Below are positions 1-8,154 of a stretch of DNA of 64,000 bases, in pieces; within the stretch, counting starts at the first letter, position 1; every line of letters begins with the position of its first letter. Location of the stretch: NCBI GenBank assembly GCA_910578475.1, contig CAJTRK010000015.1, positions 1-64,000 of the forward strand. The letters are read 5' to 3'. Position numbers and translations under genes: made by a program. This stretch comes from an uncultured Lachnospiraceae bacterium (lineage in GTDB: Bacteria > Bacillota > Clostridia > Lachnospirales > Lachnospiraceae). The notes beneath the pieces were generated by a model. That model did no database searches and was not told where the DNA came from. It worked only from the letters and a program-made list of their open reading frames with translations.

Positions 1-1
1 T

Positions 2-652
2 ATTTTCAAAGAAGTTATAAGAAAATATTCTTTATACAAATATATGGATTCCAAAGCTTCACTGGATAGAAAAAATACTGACAAGATATATTGGTTATTG
101 GATAATTATCCTGAATTTGAAAAACTATATTCTGATTCAAATTCTGAAAAAGTAATTAATCTTTCAGAGAGAAAGTGGGAAATTTTTGCATTAAAAAAAA
201 TTATTAATGATATTCACAATGGAAAATCATACAATGTATCTGATTTAGTGGTGTCCGATACTGAAGATTATATACCATATGTTACCAGAACAGACGAGAA
301 TAATGGAATATCGCTGTGTGTCGAAGAAAAAGAATATGCAGGACTTGAAAAGGGAAAGGCAATTACGATAGGAGATACAACATCGACAATTTTTTATCAA
401 CAATCAGATTTTATTACTGGTCCACATATTATTGTAATAAGAGCAGAGTGGTTCAATATTTATACGGCTAGTTTTCTGATAGCACTTCTTAATATGGAGA
501 AATATAGATACCCTGTTTTTGGACGTGCTTTTTCAAAAGAATTAATACAGGAAACATTATTGCCTCTTCCAGTAAACAGCAAAGGTAAGCCTGATTATGA
601 TTTTATGGAAGAATATGTGAAGTCATTACCATATAGCTCAAATTTACTGTGA
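2..652 (+). CDS. Restriction-modification specificity (S) domain protein, 5' truncated by window edge
   Basis: The reading frame is open from position 2 and no start is visible, so the first internal Met at 44 is probably not the true start and the gene continues beyond the left edge. The C-terminal half reads like the target recognition domain of type I or BcgI-like specificity proteins. It has YVTRTDENNGI near the start of the domain, then AITIGDTTSTIFYQ, then YRYPVFGRAFSKE followed by LPLPVNSKGKPDYDFMEEY. Such domains bind the DNA target for a partner or fused adenine methylase. Whether this is a stand-alone HsdS subunit or the tail of a methylase-specificity fusion cannot be decided from this part. 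The gene is clearly richer in A and T than the trp genes that follow, which suggests acquisition by transfer. Confidence 0.75.
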   Translation: MFKEVIRKYSLYKYMDSKASLDRKNTDKIYWLLDNYPEFEKLYSDSNSEKVINLSERKWEIFALKKIINDIHNGKSYNVSDLVVSDTEDYIPYVTRTDENNGISLCVEEKEYAGLEKGKAITIGDTTSTIFYQQSDFITGPHIIVIRAEWFNIYTASFLIALLNMEKYRYPVFGRAFSKELIQETLLPLPVNSKGKPDYDFMEEYVKSLPYSSNLL

Positions 653-727
653 TGAGATATCCTGCTGCACAGATAAATTTCCGTTTGTGAAATTTGTGAA
701 ATTGCTGCTCTTTTTCTGAAACTTTTC

Positions 728-756
728 TTGACATCCTGAAAAGCGCATGCTAGAAT
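728..756 (+). promoter_or_regulatory. Promoter of the trp leader and operon
   Basis: TTGACA at 728-733 is followed by a 17-base spacer and TAGAAT at 751-756, a near-consensus housekeeping sigma promoter. Transcription would start near 763, directly in front of the T-box leader. The 75 bases between the upstream gene and this promoter hold nothing else recognisable. Confidence 0.8.
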
Positions 757-762
757 AACAGA

Positions 763-1074
763 AATCTCATAAAAGAAACCGTTGAAGCGGAGATAACGGC
801 AATGATGCCTGTACAGAGAACCCGTGGGGCTGAGAATCGGGGAAGAAACAAGTTGTCAAATGGACCGCTGAGGGTGCAGTCAAATGCCGGATACCGATTG
901 GAATTTCCTTTCATATCAGGCAAAGTATTCTGCAACGTAGGGGCATACGTCAGTTGCCGGGGATATGTTGGTATCCTGCTAAGCGTACGGAATCATTTCC
1001 GTAAATCAAGGTGGCACCGCGGATAGAAGTTTATTCGTCCTTGACAGATATTTTATTCTGTCAGGGACTTTTTT
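763..1074 (+). ncRNA. T-box leader, tryptophan-specific, upstream of trpDCFBA
   Basis: This untranslated leader contains the T-box sequence AAGGTGGCACCGCGG at 1008-1022, which pairs with the acceptor end of uncharged tRNA. It is followed by a terminator hairpin. The likely specifier codon is TGG at 861-863, in the context AAATGGACCGCTGAG typical of a specifier loop. TGG is the Trp codon and agrees with the downstream genes. The expected mechanism is established for T-boxes: uncharged tRNA-Trp stabilises the antiterminator so that the trp genes are read when tryptophan is short. The leader has not been folded computationally here. An apparent 74-codon reading frame at 802-1026 lies inside the leader and is not believed. 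Confidence 0.92.
1037..1074 (+). terminator. T-box regulated terminator hairpin
   Basis: A 12-base-pair stem is formed by GTCCTTGACAGA (1037-1048) and TCTGTCAGGGAC (1057-1068), followed by TTTTTT. It lies 15 bases after the T-box sequence, as expected for the terminator alternative of the leader. The 150 bases between it and trpD hold only a 9-codon frame at 1108-1137 with a good ribosome binding site. Confidence 0.88.
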
Positions 1075-1226
1075 GCGTGCACATTTCATAAAGGAGGCCA
1101 TAACACCATGAAATTTTTAAAGCGGTCTTTGAATTAAAGCAACTGTGCAATCTGCTCTGCACAGGCAAAAAAGGGAAGACACTATATTCGTGGGGGGAAC
1201 AAATTATTAAAAGGAGAGTATATCAG

Positions 1227-2255
1227 ATGATTAAAGAAGCAATTGTTAAAATCGTAAACAAAGAAGACCTTACCTATAACGAGGCATATACCGTTATGAA
1301 TGAAATTATGAACGGCGAGACGACGCCGACACAAAACGCCGCATTTCTTGCCGCACTTTCCACCAAAAGCGCCAAAGCCGAAACGACCGACGAAATTGCC
1401 GGGTGTGCCGCCGCGATGCGAAATCACGCCGTCAAAGTAACAACAGACATGGAGCTGATGGAAATCGTCGGAACCGGCGGCGACAATGCACACAGTTTCA
1501 ATATCTCCACCACCTCCGCCATCGTATGTGCGGCGGGCGGGCTTAAAGTAGCCAAACACGGCAACCGGGCGGCCTCTTCCCAATGCGGAACAGCCGACTG
1601 TCTGGAAGCGCTCGGCGTGAATATCATGCAGAGTCCCCTTCGCTGCATCGAACTATTGAAAGAAGCCGGCATGTGCTTTTTCTTCGCTCAAAAATATCAT
1701 ACCTCCATGAAATATGTTGGCGCTATCCGCAAAGAACTCGGCTTCCGCACAGTCTTTAATATTCTTGGACCGCTTACGAACCCCGGCAGCCCGACGATGC
1801 AGCTCCTCGGCGTATATGATGAATATCTGGCCGCACCGCTGGCACAGGTACTGATAAATCTCGGCGTCCGGCGCGGTATGGTCGTATACGGTCAGGATAA
1901 GCTGGATGAAATTTCCATAAGCGCGCCGACAACCGTATGTGAAATCAAAGACGGCTGGTTTAAATCTTACATTATCACTCCCGAACAATTTGGCTTTGCA
2001 CGTTGTTCCAAATCCGACCTTGTCGGCGGCGCTCCGGAAGAAAATGCTCAAATCGTACGGGCCATTCTGAACGGAGAAAAAGGACCCAAACGTAATGCCG
2101 TGCTGATGAATGCAGGCGCCGCCCTTTATATAGGCGGCAAAGCCGAAAATATGGAAAATGGCGTTCGTTTTGCCGCGGATTTGATTGATTCCGGCAGAGC
2201 GGAGAAAACGCTTCAAAAACTGATTGAAATCAGTAACCGCCCCGACGCGGAATAA
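1227..2255 (+). CDS. trpD: Anthranilate phosphoribosyltransferase
   Basis: This enzyme transfers the phosphoribosyl group of PRPP to anthranilate, the second committed step of tryptophan synthesis in the cytoplasm. At 342 residues it has the usual full length of TrpD. The PRPP-binding glycine loop GTGGDNAHSFN is at about residues 82-92 and the KHGNRAASS segment at 110-118. The start has AAAGGAGAG about 10 bases upstream. It is the first gene of trpDCFBA, behind the T-box leader. Unusually, trpE and trpG, which encode anthranilate synthase and normally precede trpD, are not present here. The enzyme therefore depends on anthranilate made by genes elsewhere or taken up. Confidence 0.97.
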   Translation: MIKEAIVKIVNKEDLTYNEAYTVMNEIMNGETTPTQNAAFLAALSTKSAKAETTDEIAGCAAAMRNHAVKVTTDMELMEIVGTGGDNAHSFNISTTSAIVCAAGGLKVAKHGNRAASSQCGTADCLEALGVNIMQSPLRCIELLKEAGMCFFFAQKYHTSMKYVGAIRKELGFRTVFNILGPLTNPGSPTMQLLGVYDEYLAAPLAQVLINLGVRRGMVVYGQDKLDEISISAPTTVCEIKDGWFKSYIITPEQFGFARCSKSDLVGGAPEENAQIVRAILNGEKGPKRNAVLMNAGAALYIGGKAENMENGVRFAADLIDSGRAEKTLQKLIEISNRPDAE

Positions 2256-2312
2256 AACACTCTGACAGTTCGGAACAAACAACATCTGACCGAAAGGAGC
2301 ATTTTCTGACCA

Positions 2313-3146
2313 ATGACCATTTTAGACCAGCTTGCCGCTCACGCGAAAGAACGCGTCGAACAGGCCAAAAAAAGAATATCGGCGGAAACAATCAGACGGC
2401 AGGCTCTTTCGTTTATGAGTCCCATGCCGGAATCCGGGACCGTCCAAAGCTTTCCTTTTGAAAAAGCGCTTCAAAAACCGGAGATTTCTTTTATCTGCGA
2501 ATGTAAAAAAGCATCTCCCTCTAAGGGACTGATTGCTCCGGATTTTCCTTATTTACAAATAGCCAGGGAGTATGAAGCCGCCGGAGCGGATTGTATTTCC
2601 GTCCTGACCGAGCCGAAATGGTTCCTCGGCAGCGACCGTTATCTGGAAGAAATTTCTGCTGCCGTTTCCATCCCCTGTCTGCGGAAAGACTTTACTGTTG
2701 ACGAATATATGATTTACGAAGCCAGACTGCTCGGCGCTTCCGCAGTACTCCTGATTTGTTCCATCCTGTCGGTGGAACAGCTTCGGGAATATATCGGCAT
2801 CTGCGATGAACTGGGACTGTCCGCGCTTGTAGAAGCCCATAATGAATCTGAAGTGCAAGTGGCATTAAATGCCAAAGCACGCATCATCGGCGTCAATAAC
2901 CGCAATCTGAAAGATTTTTCCGTCGATACGGAAAACAGCCGCCGTCTTCGCCTCCTGATACCGGATTCCGTTTTGTTTGTTTCCGAAAGCGGCGTAAGGA
3001 ACGAGGATGACATACGAAAGCTCGCCGAAATCGGCGCTGATGCGGTCTTAGTCGGTGAAACGCTGATGCGGGCGGAGGAAAAAAAGGCAAAACTCGACCA
3101 ACTGCGCAGCGGTTTATCTTCTGAGAAACAAAGCCAAAACGAATAA
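2313..3146 (+). CDS. trpC: Indole-3-glycerol phosphate synthase
   Basis: This TIM-barrel enzyme closes the ring of carboxyphenylamino-deoxyribulose phosphate to give indole-3-glycerol phosphate. Its 277 residues match the family. Recognisable segments in order are ICECKKASPSKG with the substrate-binding lysines, SVLTEPKWFLGS, LRKDF, LVEAHNESE, IGVNNRNLKDF and VSESGV with the phosphate-binding strand-loop near the C-terminus. The start ATG is preceded by GAAAGGAGC. The gene stands between trpD and trpF, 57 and 15 bases away, so it is surely cotranscribed. It is a single-function TrpC, with trpF encoded separately rather than fused. Confidence 0.97.
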   Translation: MTILDQLAAHAKERVEQAKKRISAETIRRQALSFMSPMPESGTVQSFPFEKALQKPEISFICECKKASPSKGLIAPDFPYLQIAREYEAAGADCISVLTEPKWFLGSDRYLEEISAAVSIPCLRKDFTVDEYMIYEARLLGASAVLLICSILSVEQLREYIGICDELGLSALVEAHNESEVQVALNAKARIIGVNNRNLKDFSVDTENSRRLRLLIPDSVLFVSESGVRNEDDIRKLAEIGADAVLVGETLMRAEEKKAKLDQLRSGLSSEKQSQNE

Positions 3147-3161
3147 AATCGGAGGAATCTC

Positions 3162-3782
3162 ATGACCAAAATCAAACTCTGCGGCCTTTCCAGGCCATGC
3201 GATATCGAGGCGGCAAACCATTTAAAACCCGAATATATCGGTTTTGTCTTCTCTCCGGAAAGCAAACGGTATATTGACAAGAACAGAGCGGCTGCTTTCA
3301 GAAGACTGCTTGCTCCCGCCATTCAGGCGGTCGGTGTATTCGTCAATGAAGACCCCCGGGTCATTGCCGCTTATCTGGAGCAGGGAATTATTGATATCGC
3401 TCAGCTCCACGGCCGCGAGTCAGCCGCTTATATCCGACAACTGCAATGCCTTACTGACAAACCGCTCATACAGGCTTTCCGCATAAATTCGGAACGGGAC
3501 GTCGAATCCGCCAACACAAGCTGTGCCAGCGATATTCTGCTCGATTCCGGACCGGGCGGCACGGGCACGGTATTTGACTGGAAACTGCTCGGACAGATAA
3601 ACCGGCCCTATTTTCTGGCCGGCGGCCTGACGTCCCATAATGCCGCCGATGCCGTTCTGTCTCTGAGGCCCTATGCCGTAGACGTCAGCTCCGGCATTGA
3701 AACAGGCGGCCAGAAAGACATTGCCAAAATGAACGCTTTTGTCTCCGTCGTAAGAGCGGCGGACAAAATACCCCAAAAATAA
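3162..3782 (+). CDS. trpF: Phosphoribosylanthranilate isomerase
   Basis: This enzyme carries out the Amadori rearrangement of phosphoribosylanthranilate, the step between TrpD and TrpC. At 206 residues it is a complete monofunctional TrpF. The N-terminal KIKLCGLSRPCDIEAAN carries the catalytic cysteine, followed by GFVFSPESKRY, VGVFVNE and AQLHGRE. LLDSGPGGTGTVFDW carries the catalytic aspartate, and VDVSSGIETGGQKD forms the phosphate-binding end of the barrel. A GGAGG-type ribosome binding site precedes the ATG by about 8 bases. Gene order trpC-trpF-trpB is kept as in many Firmicutes operons. The reading is confident because every motif is intact. Confidence 0.97.
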   Translation: MTKIKLCGLSRPCDIEAANHLKPEYIGFVFSPESKRYIDKNRAAAFRRLLAPAIQAVGVFVNEDPRVIAAYLEQGIIDIAQLHGRESAAYIRQLQCLTDKPLIQAFRINSERDVESANTSCASDILLDSGPGGTGTVFDWKLLGQINRPYFLAGGLTSHNAADAVLSLRPYAVDVSSGIETGGQKDIAKMNAFVSVVRAADKIPQK

Positions 3783-3840
3783 AAAAGGGAACAGAGAAAC
3801 AGAAAACAGAAGAATATCAATTCAGAAAGAAGGTAATCAC

Positions 3841-5031
3841 ATGACCAATCCAAACGGCCGTTTCGGCTCCCACGGCGGACAATACATTCCCGAAACATTG
3901 ATGAACGCCGTCATCGAGCTGGAAAAGGCATATAACCATTACAAAAACGACCCTGTATTTAATGAAGAGCTGACGGAACTTTTTAATGAATATGCGGGCA
4001 GACCGTCAAGACTCTACTATGCGGAAAAAATGAGCCGTGACCTGGGCGGCGCGAAAATTTATCTCAAACGGGAAGATTTGAATCATACCGGCTCGCACAA
4101 AATCAACAACGTACTCGGGCAGGCTCTGCTCGCCAGAAAAATCGGCAAGACCCGCCTCATTGCAGAAACCGGCGCCGGACAGCACGGCGTCGCCACAGCG
4201 ACCGCCGCCGCTCTGATGGGGATGGAATGCGTTGTTTTCATGGGGGAAGAAGATACCGTCCGCCAGGCATTGAATGTCTATCGAATGCGCCTGCTCGGAG
4301 CGGAAGTCGTTCCGGTCAAAACGGGAACCGCAACGTTAAAAGACGCCGTTTCCGAAGCAATGCGCGAATGGACTTCCCGCATTGCCGATACGCATTACTG
4401 CTTAGGCTCCGTTATGGGCCCGCATCCTTTTCCAACCATCGTGCGTGATTTTCAGTCAGTCATTTCAAAAGAAATTAAAGAGCAGCTTTCTTCCAAAGAA
4501 GGAAAGCTTCCGGACGCGGTTATCGCCTGTGTCGGCGGCGGCTCCAACGCGATGGGAAGTTTTTATCATTTCATGGAAGACAAGAATGTAAGGCTTATCG
4601 GCTGCGAAGCCGCCGGAAGGGGCATTGACACTTTTGAGACGGCCGCCACCATTAATACGGGAAAAGAAGGCATCTTTCACGGCATGAAATCCTATTTCTG
4701 TCAGGACGAATACGGTCAGATTGCTCCTGTTTATTCGATTTCCGCCGGGCTGGATTATCCCGGTATCGGACCGGAACACGCTTATCTGCACGATATCGGC
4801 AGAGCGGAATATGTACCCGTGACGGACGACGAAGCGGTATGCGCTTTCGAATATCTTTCCCGGACAGAAGGCATTATTCCCGCAATCGAATCGGCCCATG
4901 CCGTCGCACATGCCATGAAACTTGCACCGAACATGCAAAAAGACCAGATTATCGTAATTACCATTTCCGGGAGAGGCGACAAGGACTGCGCCGCCATCGC
5001 CCGATACAGAGGGGAGAATCTTTATGAGTAG
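3841..5031 (+). CDS. trpB: Tryptophan synthase beta chain
   Basis: The beta subunit condenses indole with serine, using pyridoxal phosphate, in the alpha2-beta2 complex with TrpA. The 396 residues match the TrpB1 type. RFGSHGGQYIPE opens the protein. EDLNHTGSHKINN holds the PLP-binding lysine at about residue 87. ETGAGQHGVATAT is at 109-121, and GGGSNAMG, which binds the cofactor phosphate, is at 232-239. The start follows AGAAAGAAGG. The 3' end overlaps trpA by 8 bases, so the two subunits are probably translationally coupled, which suits equimolar assembly. Confidence 0.98.
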   Translation: MTNPNGRFGSHGGQYIPETLMNAVIELEKAYNHYKNDPVFNEELTELFNEYAGRPSRLYYAEKMSRDLGGAKIYLKREDLNHTGSHKINNVLGQALLARKIGKTRLIAETGAGQHGVATATAAALMGMECVVFMGEEDTVRQALNVYRMRLLGAEVVPVKTGTATLKDAVSEAMREWTSRIADTHYCLGSVMGPHPFPTIVRDFQSVISKEIKEQLSSKEGKLPDAVIACVGGGSNAMGSFYHFMEDKNVRLIGCEAAGRGIDTFETAATINTGKEGIFHGMKSYFCQDEYGQIAPVYSISAGLDYPGIGPEHAYLHDIGRAEYVPVTDDEAVCAFEYLSRTEGIIPAIESAHAVAHAMKLAPNMQKDQIIVITISGRGDKDCAAIARYRGENLYE

Positions 5032-5800
5032 AATAAAATCGGCTTTTGAAAACAGAAAGGCTTTTATTGCCTTTATCACCTGCGGAGACCCGGACCTGGA
5101 AACTACGGCGGCAGCCGTCCGCGCCGCCGCAGAAAACGGAGCGGACCTCATTGAACTCGGCATTCCCTTTTCCGACCCGACAGCGGAAGGCCCCGTAATT
5201 CAGGATGCAAACATCCGCGCATTAAGCGGCGGCGTTACGACGGACAAAATCTTTGACCTCGTCAGAGAACTGCGGCAGGATGTGCAGACTCCTTTTGTCT
5301 TTATGACTTACGCCAACCTTATTTTTTCCTATGGAACGGAACGTTTCCTCTCAGCCTGTCAGGATATCGGAATCGACGGTCTGATTCTGCCCGATTTGCC
5401 TTTTGAGGAAAAGGATGAATTTCTGCCGGCCTGTCGGAAATACGACGTAGACCTGATTTCGCTCATCGCGCCCACCTCGGCGGACCGCATCGCCATGATT
5501 GCCCGGGAAGCGGACGGATTTCTTTATATTGTCTCTTCTCTCGGCGTTACCGGTATGAGAAATGAAATCAAAACGGACCTTTCCTCTATCGTTTCGGTCA
5601 TCCGTCAGAATACCAGCCTTCCCTGCGCCATCGGCTTTGGTATTTCCACGCCGGAACAGGGACGGGCAATGGCCGCCGTTTCTGACGGCGCCATCGTCGG
5701 TTCCGCCATTATCAAATTATTGGAGAAATACGGCAAAGACGCGCCGGCGCACATCGGAAAATACGTCCGCACCATGAAGGAGGCGTTGAGAACCGCCTGA
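5024..5800 (+). CDS. trpA: Tryptophan synthase alpha chain
   Basis: The alpha subunit splits indole-3-glycerol phosphate and passes indole through a tunnel to TrpB. At 258 residues it is full length. Motifs are CGDPDLE near residue 20, LIELGIPFSDP with the catalytic Glu at residue 44, FMTYANLI, LPDLPFEEKDEF, and SSLGVTG plus GFGIST for phosphate binding. The residue aligned by eye with the second catalytic acid, Asp60 of the E. coli enzyme, is Glu55 here (SDPTAEGP). That is a conservative change that may be usual in this clade. The gene overlaps trpB and is the last of the operon. No strong terminator follows; only 39 bases separate it from a convergent gene. Confidence 0.97.
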   Translation: MSRIKSAFENRKAFIAFITCGDPDLETTAAAVRAAAENGADLIELGIPFSDPTAEGPVIQDANIRALSGGVTTDKIFDLVRELRQDVQTPFVFMTYANLIFSYGTERFLSACQDIGIDGLILPDLPFEEKDEFLPACRKYDVDLISLIAPTSADRIAMIAREADGFLYIVSSLGVTGMRNEIKTDLSSIVSVIRQNTSLPCAIGFGISTPEQGRAMAAVSDGAIVGSAIIKLLEKYGKDAPAHIGKYVRTMKEALRTA

Positions 5801-5839
5801 AATACAGGAAAGTTTCTATCATATTTCTGTCCGTAGTCT

Positions 5840-6553
5840 TTATACCAGAAATTCCCGGAGCAATGATTCCAGTTCCTTAGCCTCTGTGCGGGAAAGCACG
5901 GAATCCTCCGGTCTTTCTGATGCCTTTTGAGTTGTTTCAGGCATTTCTTCCGCCGCCTGTACGTTCGTTTCCGTCCGCGCGCTTTCTTTTTCCTGCACAC
6001 GCTCTTCTCCCTGCACAAGTTTTAAATCCAGCGTCGTCTGCTCCAGTCTGTTCACCAGATGGTTTTCCAGATAGTCTATCAGATTTGTACGAAGTATCTG
6101 TGTTTTCCCCACAATATCCACGAGGGAAGAAATCGCAAAGTAACAGTATAATCCCAGAAAACTGATGATATAATAAGGAACAATATAAAGTATGGACTCT
6201 CCTGCAATAATTCCCCGGCACGCCCCGATTCCGGAAATCAATATGGACAACAATACGAGCTGCCCGGAAAGGTGTTTCAGGACGGACAGCGAGAATCCGC
6301 ATATTTTCAGCTGATTCATATACTTGTCCACGAAAACGGCAATGTTGGACATGCCTTCATGCAGTTGGCAACAACTCGAAAATTTCAGTTTTAACTGTTG
6401 TAAAGATTTATTTGCCGTAGAAGACATATTTTCCGATTCCCAAATCAGTTTATGGCAGAGCACACCCATACTGACTTGACATATAATACTAAAAGACAGC
6501 AAAATCAGGATAGGAACCATAAATTCCGGATGTTTGAATACAATTTGCATCAT
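5840..6553 (-). CDS. Uncharacterised membrane protein with acidic C-terminal tail
   Basis: I do not recognise a named family. The protein has a hydrophobic segment near the N-terminus (VPILILLSFSIICQVSMGVL), a central soluble stretch of about 60 residues, and two further hydrophobic segments at about 95-145. A charged, Glu-rich C-terminal tail follows, which is likely cytoplasmic and flexible. The start is placed at an ATG rather than at the GTG 12 bases upstream. The GTG touches the ribosome binding site AGAAAGGC, while the ATG has workable spacing. It is transcribed towards the trp operon, alone, and nothing in its context suggests a function. Confidence 0.6.
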   Translation of the reverse strand: MMQIVFKHPEFMVPILILLSFSIICQVSMGVLCHKLIWESENMSSTANKSLQQLKLKFSSCCQLHEGMSNIAVFVDKYMNQLKICGFSLSVLKHLSGQLVLLSILISGIGACRGIIAGESILYIVPYYIISFLGLYCYFAISSLVDIVGKTQILRTNLIDYLENHLVNRLEQTTLDLKLVQGEERVQEKESARTETNVQAAEEMPETTQKASERPEDSVLSRTEAKELESLLREFLV

Positions 6554-6718
6554 ATCAGCAATCACGCCTTTCTTTTCTTTTCATAAATCCATTATAGGCA
6601 TGAAGCAGAAGAATCTCAATAATTCCGAACGTGTAAGGCATCCATAAGTTTCTCCCTTTTTCGTGCGGCCAGTACATTTTGAAAATGCAGGATTTGTTGT
6701 ATTTCTGCCTGCAAACAC

Positions 6719-6747
6719 TGGAAACTGTCAGAAATTTGTGATATAGT
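6719..6747 (+). promoter_or_regulatory. Possible promoter of the TSCPD gene and murG
   Basis: TGGAAA at 6719-6724, a 17-base spacer and TATAGT at 6742-6747 make a moderate promoter about 40 bases before the TSCPD gene. The rest of the 6554-6787 interval shows no gene or RNA that I can support. Confidence 0.4.
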
Positions 6748-6787
6748 TGGGTCAATGGTTCAACCATGGAAAAAGGAGGTCATTGTT

Positions 6788-7036
6788 ATGGTATATAAAC
6801 CGCAGGGCGTATGCTCTAATGCAATCAACATTGAAGTGGAAGACGGCGTCATCAAACATGTTTCTTTTACAGGCGGATGCAACGGCAATCTGCAGGGGAT
6901 TTCCAGTCTCGTTACCGGTATGAAGGCTGAAGACGCCATTCAGAAATTAAAAGGAATTAAATGCGGTTTTAAAAGCACATCCTGTCCGGACCAGCTGGCC
7001 TGCGCCCTTGAACAGATTGCGGCAGGCGCGAATTAA
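6788..7036 (+). CDS. TSCPD domain protein (TIGR03905 type)
   Basis: This 82-residue protein carries the signature TSCPDQLACALE near its C-terminus and a GGCNGNLQGISSLVTGM segment in the middle. That is the pattern of the small TSCPD family, also found at the end of some ribonucleotide reductases, where the cysteines are thought to bind metal. Three cysteines are visible, in VCSN, GGCNG and SCPDQ, plus others at CGF and ACAL. The start is the ATG preceded by AAAGGAGG at 8 bases. An ATG 33 bases upstream lacks such a site. The gene lies 32 bases before murG and may be cotranscribed with it. Its function is not known. Confidence 0.8.
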   Translation: MVYKPQGVCSNAINIEVEDGVIKHVSFTGGCNGNLQGISSLVTGMKAEDAIQKLKGIKCGFKSTSCPDQLACALEQIAAGAN

Positions 7037-7068
7037 ACGTACATTTATTTTCAGGAGGCTTTTCTCAT

Positions 7069-8154
7069 ATGAGCAAAAAAATTGTATTGACAGGCGGAGG
7101 AACGGCCGGACATGTAACGCCTAACATTGCACTGATTCCCAAATTAAAGGAACTGGGCTACGAAATTTATTACATGGGTTCCTATGACGGCATAGAGAAA
7201 AAACTGATTGAGGATTTTGATATTCCATATTACGGAATTGCAACGGGAAAATTCCGCAGGTATTTTGACCCGAAGAATTTTTCAGACCCGTTCCGTGTCC
7301 TTAAAGGTATGGCCGAAGCCAGAAAATATTTAAAAGAAATCAGTCCGGATATTGTCTTTTCCAAAGGCGGCTTTGTGAGCGTGCCCGTTGTCAGGGCGGC
7401 TTCTTCTCTCGGCGTGCCCTGTGTCATACACGAATCCGATATGACACCCGGACTTGCCAATAAGCTTTGCATCCCGGTAGCCAGAAAGGTCTGCTGTAAT
7501 TTCCCGGAAACATTCAAACTTCTTCCCGCTGATAAAGCCGTTCTCACCGGTTCGCCGATTCGTGAGGAACTGCTTCGGGGCAATAAAGAAGCCGCTTACA
7601 AATTATGCGGTTTCGATTCTTCCAAGCCGGTCATCATGGTCATCGGCGGCAGTCTCGGTTCGGCCGCAATCAACCAGGCAGTTCGGGACTCTTTACCGGC
7701 TCTTCTAAACGATTTTCAGATTGTTCACTTGTGCGGTAAAGAAAAAATGGATAATCTGCTCCTGACGACTAAGGGCTATAAGCAGTTTGAATATATTAAA
7801 TCCGAATTAAAAGATATTTTTGCAATGGCGGATATTGTTATTTCCAGAGCGGGCGCCAACGCCATTAATGAGCTGCTGGCCCTGAATAAACCCAATCTGC
7901 TGATTCCGCTGCCATCCGGAAGCAGCCGCGGAGACCAGATTTTAAACGCAAAGTCTTTCGAAGCACAGGGCTTCAGCATTGTTGTGGATGAAGACGACCT
8001 GACGAGCAAGCTTCTTGTGGAAAAAGTTCAGGAATTGTATTTTACAAGGCTTACCTATATCAATGCGATGAGCAAAAGCTCTCAGAAAGATGCAATCGGC
8101 ACGATTACTTCCATTATCGAGAATATCGCTGCAGAAGGAAAAACTGACCAATGA
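7069..8154 (+). CDS. murG: UDP-N-acetylglucosamine:lipid I GlcNAc transferase (MurG)
   Basis: MurG adds N-acetylglucosamine to lipid I to form lipid II on the inner face of the membrane, the last cytoplasmic step of peptidoglycan synthesis. The 361 residues fit the GT28 family. They contain LTGGGTAGHVTPNIAL at the N-terminus, SKGGFVSVPVV, HESDMTPGLANKL, the domain linker GGSLGSAAINQ near 195-205, and ISRAGANAINELL for UDP-GlcNAc binding. AGGAGG lies 10 bases before the ATG. The gene is outside any division and cell wall cluster. It overlaps the next small gene by ATGA, so the two are coupled. It could be the only MurG or a second copy; the window cannot tell. Confidence 0.93.
   Translation: MSKKIVLTGGGTAGHVTPNIALIPKLKELGYEIYYMGSYDGIEKKLIEDFDIPYYGIATGKFRRYFDPKNFSDPFRVLKGMAEARKYLKEISPDIVFSKGGFVSVPVVRAASSLGVPCVIHESDMTPGLANKLCIPVARKVCCNFPETFKLLPADKAVLTGSPIREELLRGNKEAAYKLCGFDSSKPVIMVIGGSLGSAAINQAVRDSLPALLNDFQIVHLCGKEKMDNLLLTTKGYKQFEYIKSELKDIFAMADIVISRAGANAINELLALNKPNLLIPLPSGSSRGDQILNAKSFEAQGFSIVVDEDDLTSKLLVEKVQELYFTRLTYINAMSKSSQKDAIGTITSIIENIAAEGKTDQ

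Noticed and set aside
802..1026. 74-codon plus-strand reading frame
   Set aside because: It lies wholly in the T-box leader, lacks a ribosome binding site and resembles no protein.
1108..1137. Nine-codon frame MKFLKRSLN with a strong ribosome binding site before trpD
   Set aside because: It has no Trp codons, and the leader already has T-box control. It could be a remnant of a deleted trpE region, but too little is left to call a gene or pseudogene.
1653..2285. 210-codon minus-strand frame opposite trpD
   Set aside because: It is a shadow of trpD caused by GC-rich codon use, with no family resemblance or start signal.
4465..5163. 232-codon minus-strand frame opposite trpB
   Set aside because: It is a shadow of trpB and trpA, both of which have every catalytic motif.
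6555..6767. 70-codon minus-strand frame
   Set aside because: It overlaps the start and promoter of the membrane protein gene and the TSCPD leader, and shows no recognisable features.
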